DNA from: Pyrodictiaceae archaeon
GTDB taxonomy: Archaea > Thermoproteota > Thermoprotei_A > Sulfolobales > Pyrodictiaceae
Direction of reading: 5' to 3'
DNA length: 33,289 nt
Assembly: GCA_027046265.1 (NCBI GenBank)
Contig: JALTZF010000131.1
Location: forward strand, 1-33,289
Of this stretch, positions 15,349-23,550 are shown in pieces (position 1 is the stretch's first letter; the number at the start of each line of letters is the position of its first letter). The notes beneath the pieces were generated by a model that was not told the origin of the DNA, searched no databases, and worked only from the letters and a program-made list of their open reading frames with translations. Position numbers and translations under genes: made by a program.

Positions 15349-15459
15349 ATGATTGGCAAGCATCTTGTGTTCATAATAGTGCTACTGAGTGTAGACTACT
15401 CGAGTCAGGACTACTACTATTTTTGCCTAGTCTATCAGTGTAGTATTCGAGGCTGCTAG
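15349..15459 (+). CDS. Small ORF (36 residues) abutting tatC
   Basis: The frame opens with an ATG at 15349 and encodes MIGKHLVFIIVLLSVDY, then a Tyr-rich segment and a tail with three cysteines. It ends with a TAG at 15457-15459 directly followed by the tatC ATG at 15460. A strong TATA box lies 33-41 bases upstream, so the message would start close to this ATG. The hydrophobic N-terminal stretch (residues 6-14) is short for a membrane span. It may be a small exported or membrane peptide, a translated leader that couples ribosomes onto tatC, or a chance ORF in a 5' leader. Nothing in the sequence gives homology. Confidence 0.35.
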   Translation: MIGKHLVFIIVLLSVDYSSQDYYYFCLVYQCSIRGC

Positions 15460-16449
15460 ATGATGAGTGAGAGTAGTGTTGACAGAGAGGCAAGCTTATG
15501 GGAGCACATTGAGGAGCTTGCTATTAGACTGCGACGTATCGTTATTGCTTTCTTCGTGTCTGCTGGCATACTCTCATTAATCCCTGCTGGCAAGGGCGAA
15601 CTCCTCTATGCTCCTTTAGTCACTAAACTCCCCATGCTCATCTTTCAGCATGTTGTCCCACCTTTTGTAGAAGCTTTTGATGGCAAGATTTACAGGATTA
15701 TGCCTATTCCAATGTCTTCCTTTGAGTCAATAAACATTCTTGCTCAGGCTGTTCTACTCTTGGGTCTTATAGGTTCTTCGCCTATAATAGCAAGAGAGAT
15801 ATGGGCTTATGTCGAGCCAGCACTCTACCCCCATGAGAAGGCTTTTGCGAAGAGGTATTTGTCCTTGTTTGTTTCGTCCTTCATTGTTGGCGTGTTCTTT
15901 GGCATGTACCTGGTTGCACCACTTATACAGCTTATGATGCTGAAACTCTACCCGCTATACATTCCTGAAGCCTATAAGACTGGGCCATCCCCATTCGTGT
16001 ACCTGCAGAGTGGAGGTGAGCAGCAGCCATCTATCACGTTGATAATCAATATTCTGCCCTTCAGCCCTATCCTAGTTAAGGTTGTACCACTCACTCTCCT
16101 AGGTTCTAGCAAAAAGGTTGTTGAGTTAGCATCTATACCCATAACTGTTAGTATTGGTGAAGTTGTATCGTTTACTCTTAAGCTTGGACTTGTATTTGGC
16201 GCGCTTTTCGAGCTCCCAGTAGTAATCTACCTCTTATTGGCTTACGGTATATTGGACCCCGAGTTCTTCACCACACAGACTATGAAGTACATATTCCTTG
16301 GCACTATGATTCTGGGTGCTATAGTGTCACCAGACCCTAGTGGTATAGGCATGCTAGTTATCGGGCTAAGCCTCTACGCGCCTCTACACATCGCTATAGT
16401 CTTGGGTAAGAAGAGAGCGACCAAAAGGAAACAGGAGATAGGCGGGTAA
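15460..16449 (+). CDS. tatC: Twin-arginine translocase subunit TatC
   Basis: A 329-residue TatC, the receptor that binds twin-arginine signal peptides. WEHIEELAIRLRR (residues 14-26) matches the conserved N-terminal cytoplasmic segment, EIWAYVEPALYPHEK (113-127) is the conserved first cytoplasmic loop, and FGALFELPVVIYLL (247-260) and SPDPSG (290-295) complete the pattern, with six membrane helices. Two extracytoplasmic loops are expanded compared with ~250-residue bacterial TatC: about 45-85 and especially about 165-235, which contains hydrophobic stretches. The start is ATG (a second ATG follows directly) with GAGG 7 bases upstream inside the end of the small ORF. Confidence 0.93.
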   Translation: MMSESSVDREASLWEHIEELAIRLRRIVIAFFVSAGILSLIPAGKGELLYAPLVTKLPMLIFQHVVPPFVEAFDGKIYRIMPIPMSSFESINILAQAVLLLGLIGSSPIIAREIWAYVEPALYPHEKAFAKRYLSLFVSSFIVGVFFGMYLVAPLIQLMMLKLYPLYIPEAYKTGPSPFVYLQSGGEQQPSITLIINILPFSPILVKVVPLTLLGSSKKVVELASIPITVSIGEVVSFTLKLGLVFGALFELPVVIYLLLAYGILDPEFFTTQTMKYIFLGTMILGAIVSPDPSGIGMLVIGLSLYAPLHIAIVLGKKRATKRKQEIGG

Positions 16450-16480
16450 ACTGACTCTATGCATTCACTCTGGTGAAATG

Positions 16481-16489
16481 TTAAAAAGG
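16481..16489 (+). promoter_or_regulatory. TATA box for the M48 protease gene
   Basis: TTAAAAAGG matches an archaeal TATA element. The predicted transcription start near 16510 gives a ~20-base leader containing the ribosome site AGGGTG (16516-16521), 9 bases before the ATG at 16531. Confidence 0.5.
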
Positions 16490-16530
16490 GTGTGCCGAAG
16501 AGTTGTAGGCTTCATAGGGTGTAGCGTAGT

Positions 16531-17631
16531 ATGCCTATAGCATCTCCATGGCTATTCTTCTATGACCCGCTAACAATGATAGCGCTAATGCTAGCCTATA
16601 TTGTTGGGTGGATCGCTCTACTAGTGTTTGCTGCTAAAGTCGCGCCTAAGGCTGCTTCACGGCTGGCTGGCAGGTTTAGCCTCTACACTTCAATGCTCTT
16701 GACAGCTGCCCTAGTTGTTGTTGGGGGCGCATTAGCGATATATGGCTTGTATAGTGCTGCCCAGAGCTTCGGCTACCAGCTGCCGCTAGGGTTTATGCTT
16801 GGGTTCTTCCTAGTATTAAACTTGATAAGTTACATAATGGCCCCTTGGCTTATAAACATAGGATACAACGCTAGGCCAGACCCTGAGCTACAGAGAATTG
16901 TTGACCGCGTAGCTGCTAAGTCTGGTATAAAGCCTCCCAAGGCAGTTGTCGTTGACGGGCCTCCAAACGCTTTTGCTTACGGTAACATCTTGGCAGGACG
17001 ATACGTGGCAGTCACCCGTACACTCTACGAGATGCTGCCAGAGGATGAGCTAGAAGCCGTTATAGGCCATGAGATAGGCCACCACAAACACCGTGACATG
17101 GTTATAATACTGTTACTCGGCCTGATACCAAGCCTACTCTACTACCTCGGCGTAACAATGATACGCCTTGGGCTCCTCGGCGGCCTAGGTAGTAGAGACC
17201 GTGACGAACGCGGCGGAGGCCTCTACCTTGCTGCATTAGGCCTCGTAGGAGTAGTGCTAAGCTTTATTATGCAAGTAGCAGTATTAGCGTTTAGCAGGCT
17301 TAGAGAATACTATGCTGACGCTCATGGCGCCAGAATTGCAGGAGTAAGGCCTATGCAGCGTGCCCTAACACGTATCCACCTCTACTACACGTCTACACCG
17401 TCGAAAGTAGAAGTTGAGAAGAGTAGCTTGAGGTCACTCTTCATATATGCGCTAACAGAGGCTGTTGCATCACCATTCTATAGAGGAGTATGGAGAGGCT
17501 ATGGCGACATTGACGTCGTAATAGAGCGTATTAAACGGAGCGAAGTTGATCCTATGCAAGAGGTGCTAAGTAGTCATCCACCAATACCAAAGAGGCTAAG
17601 ATTCCTAGACCAGTTAGCAGTAAGGTTCTAA
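16531..17631 (+). CDS. htpX: M48-family membrane metalloprotease (HtpX-like)
   Basis: A 366-residue integral-membrane zinc protease. Three or four N-terminal hydrophobic helices (about 13-38, 50-75, 85-110) come before the cytoplasmic catalytic region with H180-E-I-G-H184 (VIGHEIGHHKHRD). Two further hydrophobic segments (about 192-215 and 230-255) and the LREYYADAHGA motif (about 261-271), whose glutamate is the third zinc ligand, follow. By family it degrades damaged membrane proteins. The start ATG has AGGGTG 9 bases upstream and a TATA box at 16481. It lies downstream of tatC but has its own promoter. Confidence 0.9.
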   Translation: MPIASPWLFFYDPLTMIALMLAYIVGWIALLVFAAKVAPKAASRLAGRFSLYTSMLLTAALVVVGGALAIYGLYSAAQSFGYQLPLGFMLGFFLVLNLISYIMAPWLINIGYNARPDPELQRIVDRVAAKSGIKPPKAVVVDGPPNAFAYGNILAGRYVAVTRTLYEMLPEDELEAVIGHEIGHHKHRDMVIILLLGLIPSLLYYLGVTMIRLGLLGGLGSRDRDERGGGLYLAALGLVGVVLSFIMQVAVLAFSRLREYYADAHGARIAGVRPMQRALTRIHLYYTSTPSKVEVEKSSLRSLFIYALTEAVASPFYRGVWRGYGDIDVVIERIKRSEVDPMQEVLSSHPPIPKRLRFLDQLAVRF

Positions 17632-17880
17632 GCACACTATTCTCTCTACTTACCATAAAGTCTTATTTTTGACACCCCCGATAATAGAGCTCTTTACTCT
17701 ACTCTTCAGACCAAAGACTAAGTAATATTCTCAACTACGCTAGTGTATCTAAGGTCACGTGTTCTACAGTTTCTACTTTGCGAGAAGTAATACTCGTATA
17801 GTACCGTCTACCACCCTCCCTCTAGCCCCTTTGGCTTAGATAGTGTTACCGTGCACTATTCACTTGGAGGGGGTTAACGC

Positions 17881-18162
17881 TTGAGACTTGAGGAGAAAAC
17901 AAAGTATGTATCATTAGAAAAAGCCATAGAGAGTACCTTGAGAGAACTCGGGGGAAGTGCGAGGCTAGAAGACGTCTTACAAGAAGTGTGGAAAAGGTAT
18001 GTTAGAGGTGGTAGCAAGAAGGTTGTAATGAGGCTCTACAAGAGCCCAGCAGGTAGGGTCTGGAGCCCAGAGGCTGAGGAGGCCTTACGCATACTTGAGG
18101 AAGCCGGCGTAGTTGTAAGGAGAGGAGATAAGATATACTTAGTTAGTAATGGAAAGCCTTAG
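17881..18162 (+). CDS. Small winged-helix-like hypothetical protein
   Basis: A 93-residue basic protein that I cannot assign. The pattern of helices followed by a VVVRRGDKIYLVS hairpin (about residues 76-89), together with LEDVLQEVWKRY (28-39), suggests a winged-helix fold, so DNA or RNA binding is possible. The start is TTG; a strong GGAGGGGGT site lies 6-7 bases upstream, which makes this a real gene despite its size. The upstream 249 bases hold no recognised element. It is convergent with the HD-domain gene, with a 37-base gap. Confidence 0.65.
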   Translation: MRLEEKTKYVSLEKAIESTLRELGGSARLEDVLQEVWKRYVRGGSKKVVMRLYKSPAGRVWSPEAEEALRILEEAGVVVRRGDKIYLVSNGKP

Positions 18163-18199
18163 ATTAAGGAACTAATCAATTTAGCATTAGTCTTGCCGG

Positions 18200-19717
18200 C
18201 TATCTTCTTCTAGCTTCTCTAATAAGCTGTAATGCATCGTGCAACAGTTTAGTTGCACGCTTAGCTAGATCTATATAATCCTTGGTTGCAAATACAGCTA
18301 TACGGTATAACCCTAGTTCGGCAAGTTTTCTCAATCGGTCAAGCCCAGGATCTCCTAACCCCTCCTCAAATGATACAACGTCACCCTTTGCTCTATCATA
18401 GATTCCTATACCACTAAGGCTTACAAGGTCTACACGTAAAGGCCGAACCATTAATAGTGGTTTTTCGCGCTGAAGGTCTGCTACCTCCTCGAATATGCTC
18501 TTAAGGGATTTATCTATCTCTGCTCCAGAGAGAAATGCTTGGTAGCTAGCCCAGAGCCGGCGGCTCTCGACTACCTTGTAGAGTCTTGGGTGCCTTCTTT
18601 CTACCAAGCGGCTAGCCAGCTCTTTAGCCTCTGCACTAGCACCTCTTATCTCTCCTGCTGCTACACGCCTTATGAGCATTGTTATTGTGTTATCATCAAG
18701 ATCCCTCCAAGCATTAATTGCGTCAAGAGATTTTTTCTCTATGTCGTAAGGTGTAGGCACTTCAATACTTCCTCCACCACCAAGTACTGTTATAATGCCA
18801 TCTCTTACTAGTAGAGCAAAGAGTCTCGCATACAAGGAATTGTATGCTTCTACTACTCTATGAAGATAGACTTCACTAAACATGTAGAAACGTGCCAAGA
18901 GGAAGCTTTCAAGAATGCTTACACCCTTATCTAGTACTGCAATACTACAAGATCTCTCCCTCTCGAGTTCATTCCTTGGCCCTATCATTAGTGGAACAGC
19001 CACAAGAACTCTTGCAAGCCTATCAACGTCAAAAACACCATAGCGCACACCTGCGTAAACACTGTCCCTAATAAGGTAGTCCATCCTATCTATGTCAAGG
19101 CCTCCCACGAGCAATTTGTTCAACACACTAGATGAGCACCAAGCCGAGGCGAGCCGTGCACCAGAATCGAAGCCTTGTAGGAGGGCTCTTAAGTCACTTG
19201 CAACACTATCTGTGAGTACCGGGCTTATACCTTGTTCTTCAGCGAATTCAGCCACAATGTCTATCAGGCTATAAGTATAGGCCTCATGACGTAATGGGAG
19301 TTTCTCGAAGCCACTAACCTGGAATAATTGTCTTGCCTCTGTTATACCAACTTCACTCGCATGACTAAACGGTAAGTGCCCTACATCATGCATGAGAGCT
19401 GCTAATTGAAATATTTCGAGAGAATTCAGCAGCGTATTCGCGAGTTCATCGCCAGCAGCACTTGGATAGTATAAGCGTGTATTACCTGCAAGAAAACTTA
19501 ATACTTCACGCGCTAAGTGCGCAACACCTATGCTATGATTGAACCGGCTATGCTCCATTCCGTGGTACACTAGATAAGCAAAGGCAGTCTGCTTAATGTT
19601 TCTAAGCCTCTGCATAGGCCAAGAATCGACAACCTCAGCAACTCTATGGCATAAATCACAATATCCATGTACTGGATCCTTGAAGCTCTTTAGTCTGCCA
19701 CACCTATCATCCGGCAT
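18200..19717 (-). CDS. HD-domain phosphohydrolase (dNTPase/SAMHD1-like)
   Basis: A 505-residue protein of the HD superfamily close to the dGTPase/SAMHD1 type. From this start, KSFKDPVHGY (about 10-19) is the typical N-terminal segment, RLRNIKQTAFAYLVYHGMEHSRFNHSIGV (about 37-65) carries the first metal histidine, and MHDVGHLPFSH (about 109-119) the HD pair, with a further conserved D in LLVGGLDIDRMDYLIRDSVYAGV. Members hydrolyse dNTPs to deoxynucleosides and triphosphate; nucleotide-pool control is the likely role. The longest frame starts with a GTG at 19729, but that GTG is part of the AGGGTG site placed 9 bases before the ATG at 19717, so 19717 is used. It is divergent from rps26e. Confidence 0.88.
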   Translation of the reverse strand: MPDDRCGRLKSFKDPVHGYCDLCHRVAEVVDSWPMQRLRNIKQTAFAYLVYHGMEHSRFNHSIGVAHLAREVLSFLAGNTRLYYPSAAGDELANTLLNSLEIFQLAALMHDVGHLPFSHASEVGITEARQLFQVSGFEKLPLRHEAYTYSLIDIVAEFAEEQGISPVLTDSVASDLRALLQGFDSGARLASAWCSSSVLNKLLVGGLDIDRMDYLIRDSVYAGVRYGVFDVDRLARVLVAVPLMIGPRNELERERSCSIAVLDKGVSILESFLLARFYMFSEVYLHRVVEAYNSLYARLFALLVRDGIITVLGGGGSIEVPTPYDIEKKSLDAINAWRDLDDNTITMLIRRVAAGEIRGASAEAKELASRLVERRHPRLYKVVESRRLWASYQAFLSGAEIDKSLKSIFEEVADLQREKPLLMVRPLRVDLVSLSGIGIYDRAKGDVVSFEEGLGDPGLDRLRKLAELGLYRIAVFATKDYIDLAKRATKLLHDALQLIREARRR

Positions 19718-19831
19718 GACTGAGTACACCCTATAAGCTATCCTAATACCTAGCTTTCACCATGTCACATATGTATGTCCCAGTTTAACACTATTATCTC
19801 CATAGCTTCCTATGTGGCTAGACAGCCCATC

Positions 19832-19844
19832 AGGGCTTAGCCCT
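19832..19844. repeat. Near-perfect 13-base palindrome
   Basis: AGGGCT-T-AGCCCT lies in the 205-base space between the divergent HD-domain and rps26e genes, 35 bases before the TATA box of rps26e. It could be an operator, but it may be chance; no second copy was noticed in the window. Confidence 0.25.
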
Positions 19845-19878
19845 ACAGCCTATAACTAGACGATTCGAGAACAGTAGC

Positions 19879-19885
19879 TTAAATA
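19879..19885 (+). promoter_or_regulatory. TATA box for rps26e
   Basis: TTAAATA fits an archaeal TATA element. The predicted transcription start near 19907 excludes the upstream in-frame ATGs at 19896 and 19902 and supports the ATG at 19923. Confidence 0.5.
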
Positions 19886-19922
19886 GTGGCCACCAATGCG
19901 TATGCTTCACTGGGGCACAGGC

Positions 19923-20213
19923 ATGCCTAAGAAGAGGCAAAATAGGGGCAGACATAAGGGAGCAAAAGGTCATACAAAAACAGTACAATGTGATAACTGT
20001 GGGAGAATAATACCAAGAGATAAGGCCATATGTGTCACGAAATGGTATTCACCTATAGATCCTCAACTGGCTAGAGAGCTTGAGAAGAAGGGTGCAATAA
20101 TAATGAGGTATCCTGTAGAGAAATGCTACTGTGTAAGCTGCGCTGTACACTACGGCATAGTCAAGGTTAGACCAGAAGAGGAGAGAAAGGCTCCTAGCGC
20201 ACCTCAAATCTAA
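19923..20213 (+). CDS. rps26e: Small-subunit ribosomal protein eS26
   Basis: A 96-residue protein matching archaeal/eukaryotic eS26, which sits by the mRNA exit region near the 3' end of 16S rRNA. The N-terminus MPKKRQNRGRHKGAKGH is the usual basic tail. Zinc-binding CxxC pairs are C23-x2-C26 (QCDNCGRIIPRDKA) and C70-x2-C73 (CYCVSCAVHYGIV). The frame extends upstream to 19896, but the promoter position and a GGGG site about 10 bases ahead favour the ATG at 19923. Among archaea eS26 is found mainly in the TACK group, in line with a crenarchaeal origin. Confidence 0.95.
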   Translation: MPKKRQNRGRHKGAKGHTKTVQCDNCGRIIPRDKAICVTKWYSPIDPQLARELEKKGAIIMRYPVEKCYCVSCAVHYGIVKVRPEEERKAPSAPQI

Positions 20214-20418
20214 CCAATATGTACGCATATGCACAGTATAGTATACCCTAAGATTTTACCATAGTATACTTGGATAGCCCCTAGTAGCTCACCTTAGTAA
20301 CTCTACTCTTTTATGAACGACATTCATGCCTAGCGTTAATGCTGCAAATACGATTAAAACTCCTCAATACTACTTGTCCCTAATATAATAACAATTGAGG
20401 CTGTGGTGACTCTCAGAA

Positions 20419-21030
20419 TTGGATACGACGAAATCCCTCAAAGAGATTGTGGATACTCTTCTAGTTTTAAAGCCTCAAGTACTCTGGCTCTACTATGCCG
20501 AAAAGCCGAGCAATTCTCTGCCACGCAAGTGGAAAGGGCTTGTTAACTATGGGAGACTAGACATTGTTGCTAGGCTCCTACTGGCATCACTTTATCCTAC
20601 AGGGAAGTTAGAAGAGAATAGTAGTTCAATTCTTTTCCTAGATGAGGGTGATGGTGAGGGTGATTGTGTACTTTTTACGCGTAGATGTTTACCTAGTAGT
20701 ATGAGTTACGAACATGATTCAGCAAAACTATTATTGGATTCTCTTAAAGGTCAAGGTTGCCCTGTGTTTAAACATGTTAATCTCTTTGCACTTATTAGGA
20801 GGCTTCGAAACATGTACAAGGTTGTATTCTTGGCTGAGTCAGGAAGTTCTATGAAGACTATTGAGGGAGGAAAAAACTATCTATTTATAATCGGTACACG
20901 TGTAGATCCTCCAGGGGTTCTTGCAGAATTGTCTGATAAAATTGTAAGGGTAGGATGTAGGAGTTATCTTGCCTCAACTGTGGCTGCATACATTAATACC
21001 ATATTATACTCGCTAAGAAGGCTAGAGTAG
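20419..21030 (+). CDS. SPOUT-fold RNA methyltransferase, TrmY-like
   Basis: A 203-residue protein. The C-terminal part reads like the TrmY/DUF358 branch of SPOUT methyltransferases: NYGRLDIVARLLLASLYPTG (residues 43-62) matches the substrate-side region, and FIIGTRVDPPGVLAELSD followed by VRVGCRSYLASTVAAYINTILY (about 152-196) matches the SAM-binding trefoil knot. TrmY makes N1-methylpseudouridine at tRNA position 54 in archaea. Similarity is moderate and some conserved positions differ, so it may be a diverged TrmY or a sister SPOUT enzyme. The start is TTG, with GGTGAC about 10 bases upstream. It is a single gene; tRNA modification would suit its translation-related neighbours. Confidence 0.6.
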   Translation: MDTTKSLKEIVDTLLVLKPQVLWLYYAEKPSNSLPRKWKGLVNYGRLDIVARLLLASLYPTGKLEENSSSILFLDEGDGEGDCVLFTRRCLPSSMSYEHDSAKLLLDSLKGQGCPVFKHVNLFALIRRLRNMYKVVFLAESGSSMKTIEGGKNYLFIIGTRVDPPGVLAELSDKIVRVGCRSYLASTVAAYINTILYSLRRLE

Positions 21031-21069
21031 AGTTAAATGGGTGCTAGAGGACATAGAAAACTTTGGTGG

Positions 21070-21158
21070 TTGATGAGGGTTAAAAGCGGCGAGGCCTCCC
21101 TTGTTGTGTGCCGGTGAGCGGGGCCAGGCAGCTGACTCTACAAAACTAGCCAGTTTTG
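21070..21158 (+). ncRNA. GC-rich element with C/D-box-like motifs and a hairpin
   Basis: The 302-base space between the SPOUT gene and the ribbon-helix-helix gene holds TTGATGA (21070-21076, a C-box with one deviation), GTGAGCG (21114-21120, a weak C'-like box), and CTGA (21132-21135, a D-box). The span of 66 bases suits an archaeal C/D sRNA, and the 11 bases between the C'-like box and D suit a guide. No D' box was found and the flanks do not form a good terminal stem. The alternative reading is a TATA element TTAAAAG (21080-21086) starting an RNA near 21110. A perfect 7-base-pair hairpin, CAAAACT/AGTTTTG with loop AGCC (21141-21158), follows. No other feature was seen in the gap. Confidence 0.3.
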
Positions 21159-21332
21159 ACGTGAATTAGGCTTGTAAAGCTAATTGTCTGTTATACAATA
21201 ACACCTATGAAGAAGAAGATAAGTAGGAGTATTACTTATTTACATGGCTACGTCAACATATCTGCCTGTCAGGTTTAGGTAGGCCAGCCTCTTATACCTT
21301 TACACCTTAATTAATGCTAATTGGGGGCTAGT

Positions 21333-21545
21333 ATGGGAGATGTACTAGTTGCTATAGCGCTATCAGAGAAGGAGGCAGAGCTTCTCGAAGAAATAGCTAA
21401 ACGCAAAGGATACAACAGTATCGGTGAGGCTGTAAGAGAGGCGCTAGAGTTATTCCTTAACAAAAGAGGCAAGCCTAGTACTTCTTTGCGAGCCTTATAC
21501 TTGTCACAGCAGATCGGCCACAAACTGGGCACTTCTTCCCCTTAG
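21333..21545 (+). CDS. Ribbon-helix-helix DNA-binding protein
   Basis: A 70-residue protein with the pattern of a CopG/MetJ-type ribbon-helix-helix regulator: strand DVLVAIALS (residues 3-11), helix [15 protein letters not shown], turn with YNSIGEA, and helix [12 protein letters not shown] (about 32-43). It would bind DNA as a dimer. The ATG at 21333 follows a GGGGGCT site; the TTG at 21321 lies within that region and is less likely. The last ~23 residues overlap the 3' end of proS on the other strand by 71 bases. Its target is unknown. It is not followed by a toxin gene, so a toxin-antitoxin role has no support here. Confidence 0.75.
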   Translation: MGDVLVAIALSEKEAELLEEIAKRKGYNSIGEAVREALELFLNKRGKPSTSLRALYLSQQIGHKLGTSSP

Positions 21546-22929
21546 TCCACTCAGGCTTCTCAAGAGGAGAACCTAGAACACCTGCATCAACGAGTTCCTC
21601 AAGTTTAAGCCCACAGCTTTCCCTACCACACCATGGCAACTCTATAATTCCTTTCTTCTCTGAGAGAACCCTTTGCGCCTCTCCTATAGTTTCAACTCTT
21701 GTTACATGGCTGTTGAGCCACTCCCATGCACGCTTTTTCAGGTTCTCTCTTATCTCCTCAAAGAGCTTCTTAAGCACTACTCCTAGCTCTTCAAGCTTTA
21801 CAGTCTGCTTCTCTAACGTGTCACGCCTAACCACAATAACTGTTCCAACCTCAACTTCACGGATGCCAACCTCAATCCTCACAGGAACGCCTTTTGCTTC
21901 CCACTCATAGAATTTCCTGCCTGGCCTCACATCGTCGCGTAGATCAACGTGGTACCGTATATTGTTGCTTGTCAGTATCTCTTCTATCTTCTTGAGGTAG
22001 TTGTTGAGCTTCTCTCTGCCCTGCTCGTCTCTTATGGGTATTGGGACTACGACTACTTGTATTGGGGCCACATTGGGGGGTATGACTGGGCCACGGTCAT
22101 CTCCGTGTACCGCTATAAGTGATGCTACTACTCTATCGCTTATACCGTAGCTTGTCTGCCATGCATAGTCGAGACTCTCATCGCGTAGCTGTATGCGCAC
22201 CTCAAATGGTATAGTGAAGTTCTGTCCTAAGTGGTGAGCTGTGCCTATCTGCAGTGTTCTACCATCAGGCATTACTAAGTCAAAAGCAACTGTGTACACT
22301 GCACCGGCAAACTTGTCCCACTCGGGGCGCCTACTTATGAGGTATGGTATCCCTAGCTCGTCAAATATACGCTTATAAAGCTCAATAGCCTCACCCACTT
22401 GGCGGTCTGCATCCTCAAAGCTCTCATGCACAGTGTGTGCCTCCTTGAATGTTGTGACTTCCCTTAGTCTTATCATGGGCCTTGTAGCCTTTGTCTCGTA
22501 ACGGAATATGCTCACTATCTGGTAGAACTTCTTGGGCAAGTCACGGTAGCTCTTAATCCAGAAGCTCTCCATATAAGATATACTTGTCTCACTTGTAGGG
22601 CGTAACGCGAGCTTAACGTCGAGAGGCTCTGTCCCGCCGTGAGTCACCCAGTAGACCTCGGCCTCGAATCCGCGTATGTGCTCACTCTCCTTACGTAGTA
22701 AATGTTCAGGTATTAGTAGCGGGAATAGTACTTCTTCGTGCCCGGCAGAGTCGAGTATATCCCTTATGAGTTCGATTACACGCCTACGAATCTGGAACCC
22801 GTAGGGTAGCCAGACACCCATGCCCTTTACAGGATATCGTCCATAGTCGTAGATACCAGCCTCCTCTAGCACCCAGTCAAACCAGCGGGAGAACTCTTTG
22901 CTCCACTTCTCTCTAGGCACACTACTCAA
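21475..22929 (-). CDS. proS: Prolyl-tRNA synthetase, archaeal/eukaryotic type
   Basis: A 484-residue class II aminoacyl-tRNA synthetase that charges tRNA-Pro. [21 protein letters not shown] opens the protein as in archaeal Pro[13 protein letters not shown] (about 107-117) and [24 protein letters not shown] (about 142-165) are the class II proline and motif 2 regions; [10 protein letters not shown] follows. The anticodon-binding domain starts with [12 protein letters not shown] (about 288), and the C-terminal domain has cysteines in WCGRESCG and KCPVCG, as expected for the zinc-containing tail, ending in KKY. The longest frame starts at a GTG (22941) inside a GGGTGGTC ribosome site; the TTG at 22929 is correctly spaced and is used. 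The TATTTTTATACT on the minus strand near 22995-23006 is the likely promoter. Confidence 0.95.
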   Translation of the reverse strand: MSSVPREKWSKEFSRWFDWVLEEAGIYDYGRYPVKGMGVWLPYGFQIRRRVIELIRDILDSAGHEEVLFPLLIPEHLLRKESEHIRGFEAEVYWVTHGGTEPLDVKLALRPTSETSISYMESFWIKSYRDLPKKFYQIVSIFRYETKATRPMIRLREVTTFKEAHTVHESFEDADRQVGEAIELYKRIFDELGIPYLISRRPEWDKFAGAVYTVAFDLVMPDGRTLQIGTAHHLGQNFTIPFEVRIQLRDESLDYAWQTSYGISDRVVASLIAVHGDDRGPVIPPNVAPIQVVVVPIPIRDEQGREKLNNYLKKIEEILTSNNIRYHVDLRDDVRPGRKFYEWEAKGVPVRIEVGIREVEVGTVIVVRRDTLEKQTVKLEELGVVLKKLFEEIRENLKKRAWEWLNSHVTRVETIGEAQRVLSEKKGIIELPWCGRESCGLKLEELVDAGVLGSPLEKPEWTKGKKCPVCGRSAVTSIRLAKKY

Positions 22930-23127
22930 GCCCTGGACCACCCAGTAAACAACAGTGATAGGCTGTGTTCTAGTTTACTCCTCTACTCTATACAGTATAA
23001 AAATAAGAGTTGTTGTTACTCCATAGTAGTGAGTGAAGGATCAATAGGAAGAACGAGGGGCCGACTCTTCAAGAAAAAATCGTAAGCTCTGTAGCTTTAG
23101 TCTCCCTGCTACATATTTGGCCTCATG

Positions 23128-23427
23128 TTAGCCTGGCACGAGCAGTATAGCGATTAGTAGGCCGTAGATTGCTATACCTTCACCCAGGGCTACGTATACT
23201 AGACCACGGCCAAAGAGTTCTGGCTTCTCAGCAATAACGCTCATTGCCGCAGCGCCAATGCGTCCTACAGCGATGCCTGCGCCGAGGCCTGCCAATCCTA
23301 CTGCTAAGCCAGATCCTAGTCCTTGTAGACCTGCACCTGTTGTTGGTCCTTCCTGCGCGTATGCAACCATAGTTACTGCAAGGAATACTGCAAGGAATAT
23401 TATGGGTAGTGTTCTCGCCTTCATCAT
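23128..23427 (-). CDS. atpK: A-type ATP synthase proteolipid subunit K (c ring)
   Basis: A 99-residue precursor of the ion-translocating c-ring subunit. Two membrane helices (about 33-60 and 74-97) contain GLAVGLAGLGAGIAVGRIGAAA and the ion-binding glutamate E83 in ALGEGIAIYG. Residues 1-24 look like a cleavable signal peptide (basic MMKAR, a hydrophobic core, AYA before Q25), so the mature protein would be ~75 residues. GGTG lies 7 bases before the ATG at 23427; the upstream ATG at 23451 has no site. It is separated from the other ATP synthase genes by dtdA and probably shares a bidirectional TATA box (23487-23494) with it. Confidence 0.95.
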   Translation of the reverse strand: MMKARTLPIIFLAVFLAVTMVAYAQEGPTTGAGLQGLGSGLAVGLAGLGAGIAVGRIGAAAMSVIAEKPELFGRGLVYVALGEGIAIYGLLIAILLVPG

Positions 23428-23486
23428 GCTCGGCACCTGCAATACTGCCATGTTTTAGCCAAGCAAAACTGTTAGGTGGCAGGTGG

Positions 23487-23494
23487 ATAAAAAC
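23487..23494. promoter_or_regulatory. Possible shared TATA box for atpK and dtdA
   Basis: ATAAAAAC lies midway in the 123-base space between the divergent atpK and dtdA starts. Predicted starts are near 23464 on the minus strand and 23517 on the plus strand, both compatible with the chosen start codons. Confidence 0.4.
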
Positions 23495-23550
23495 GTATCA
23501 CACGATATATACTGGGAGAGCAATGATGCCTAGTGAGGGCGTTAATAGTC

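Noticed and set aside
21333-21545. RHH protein as antitoxin of a toxin-antitoxin pair
   Set aside because: No small toxin-like ORF follows or precedes it; the downstream sequence is proS on the other strand.
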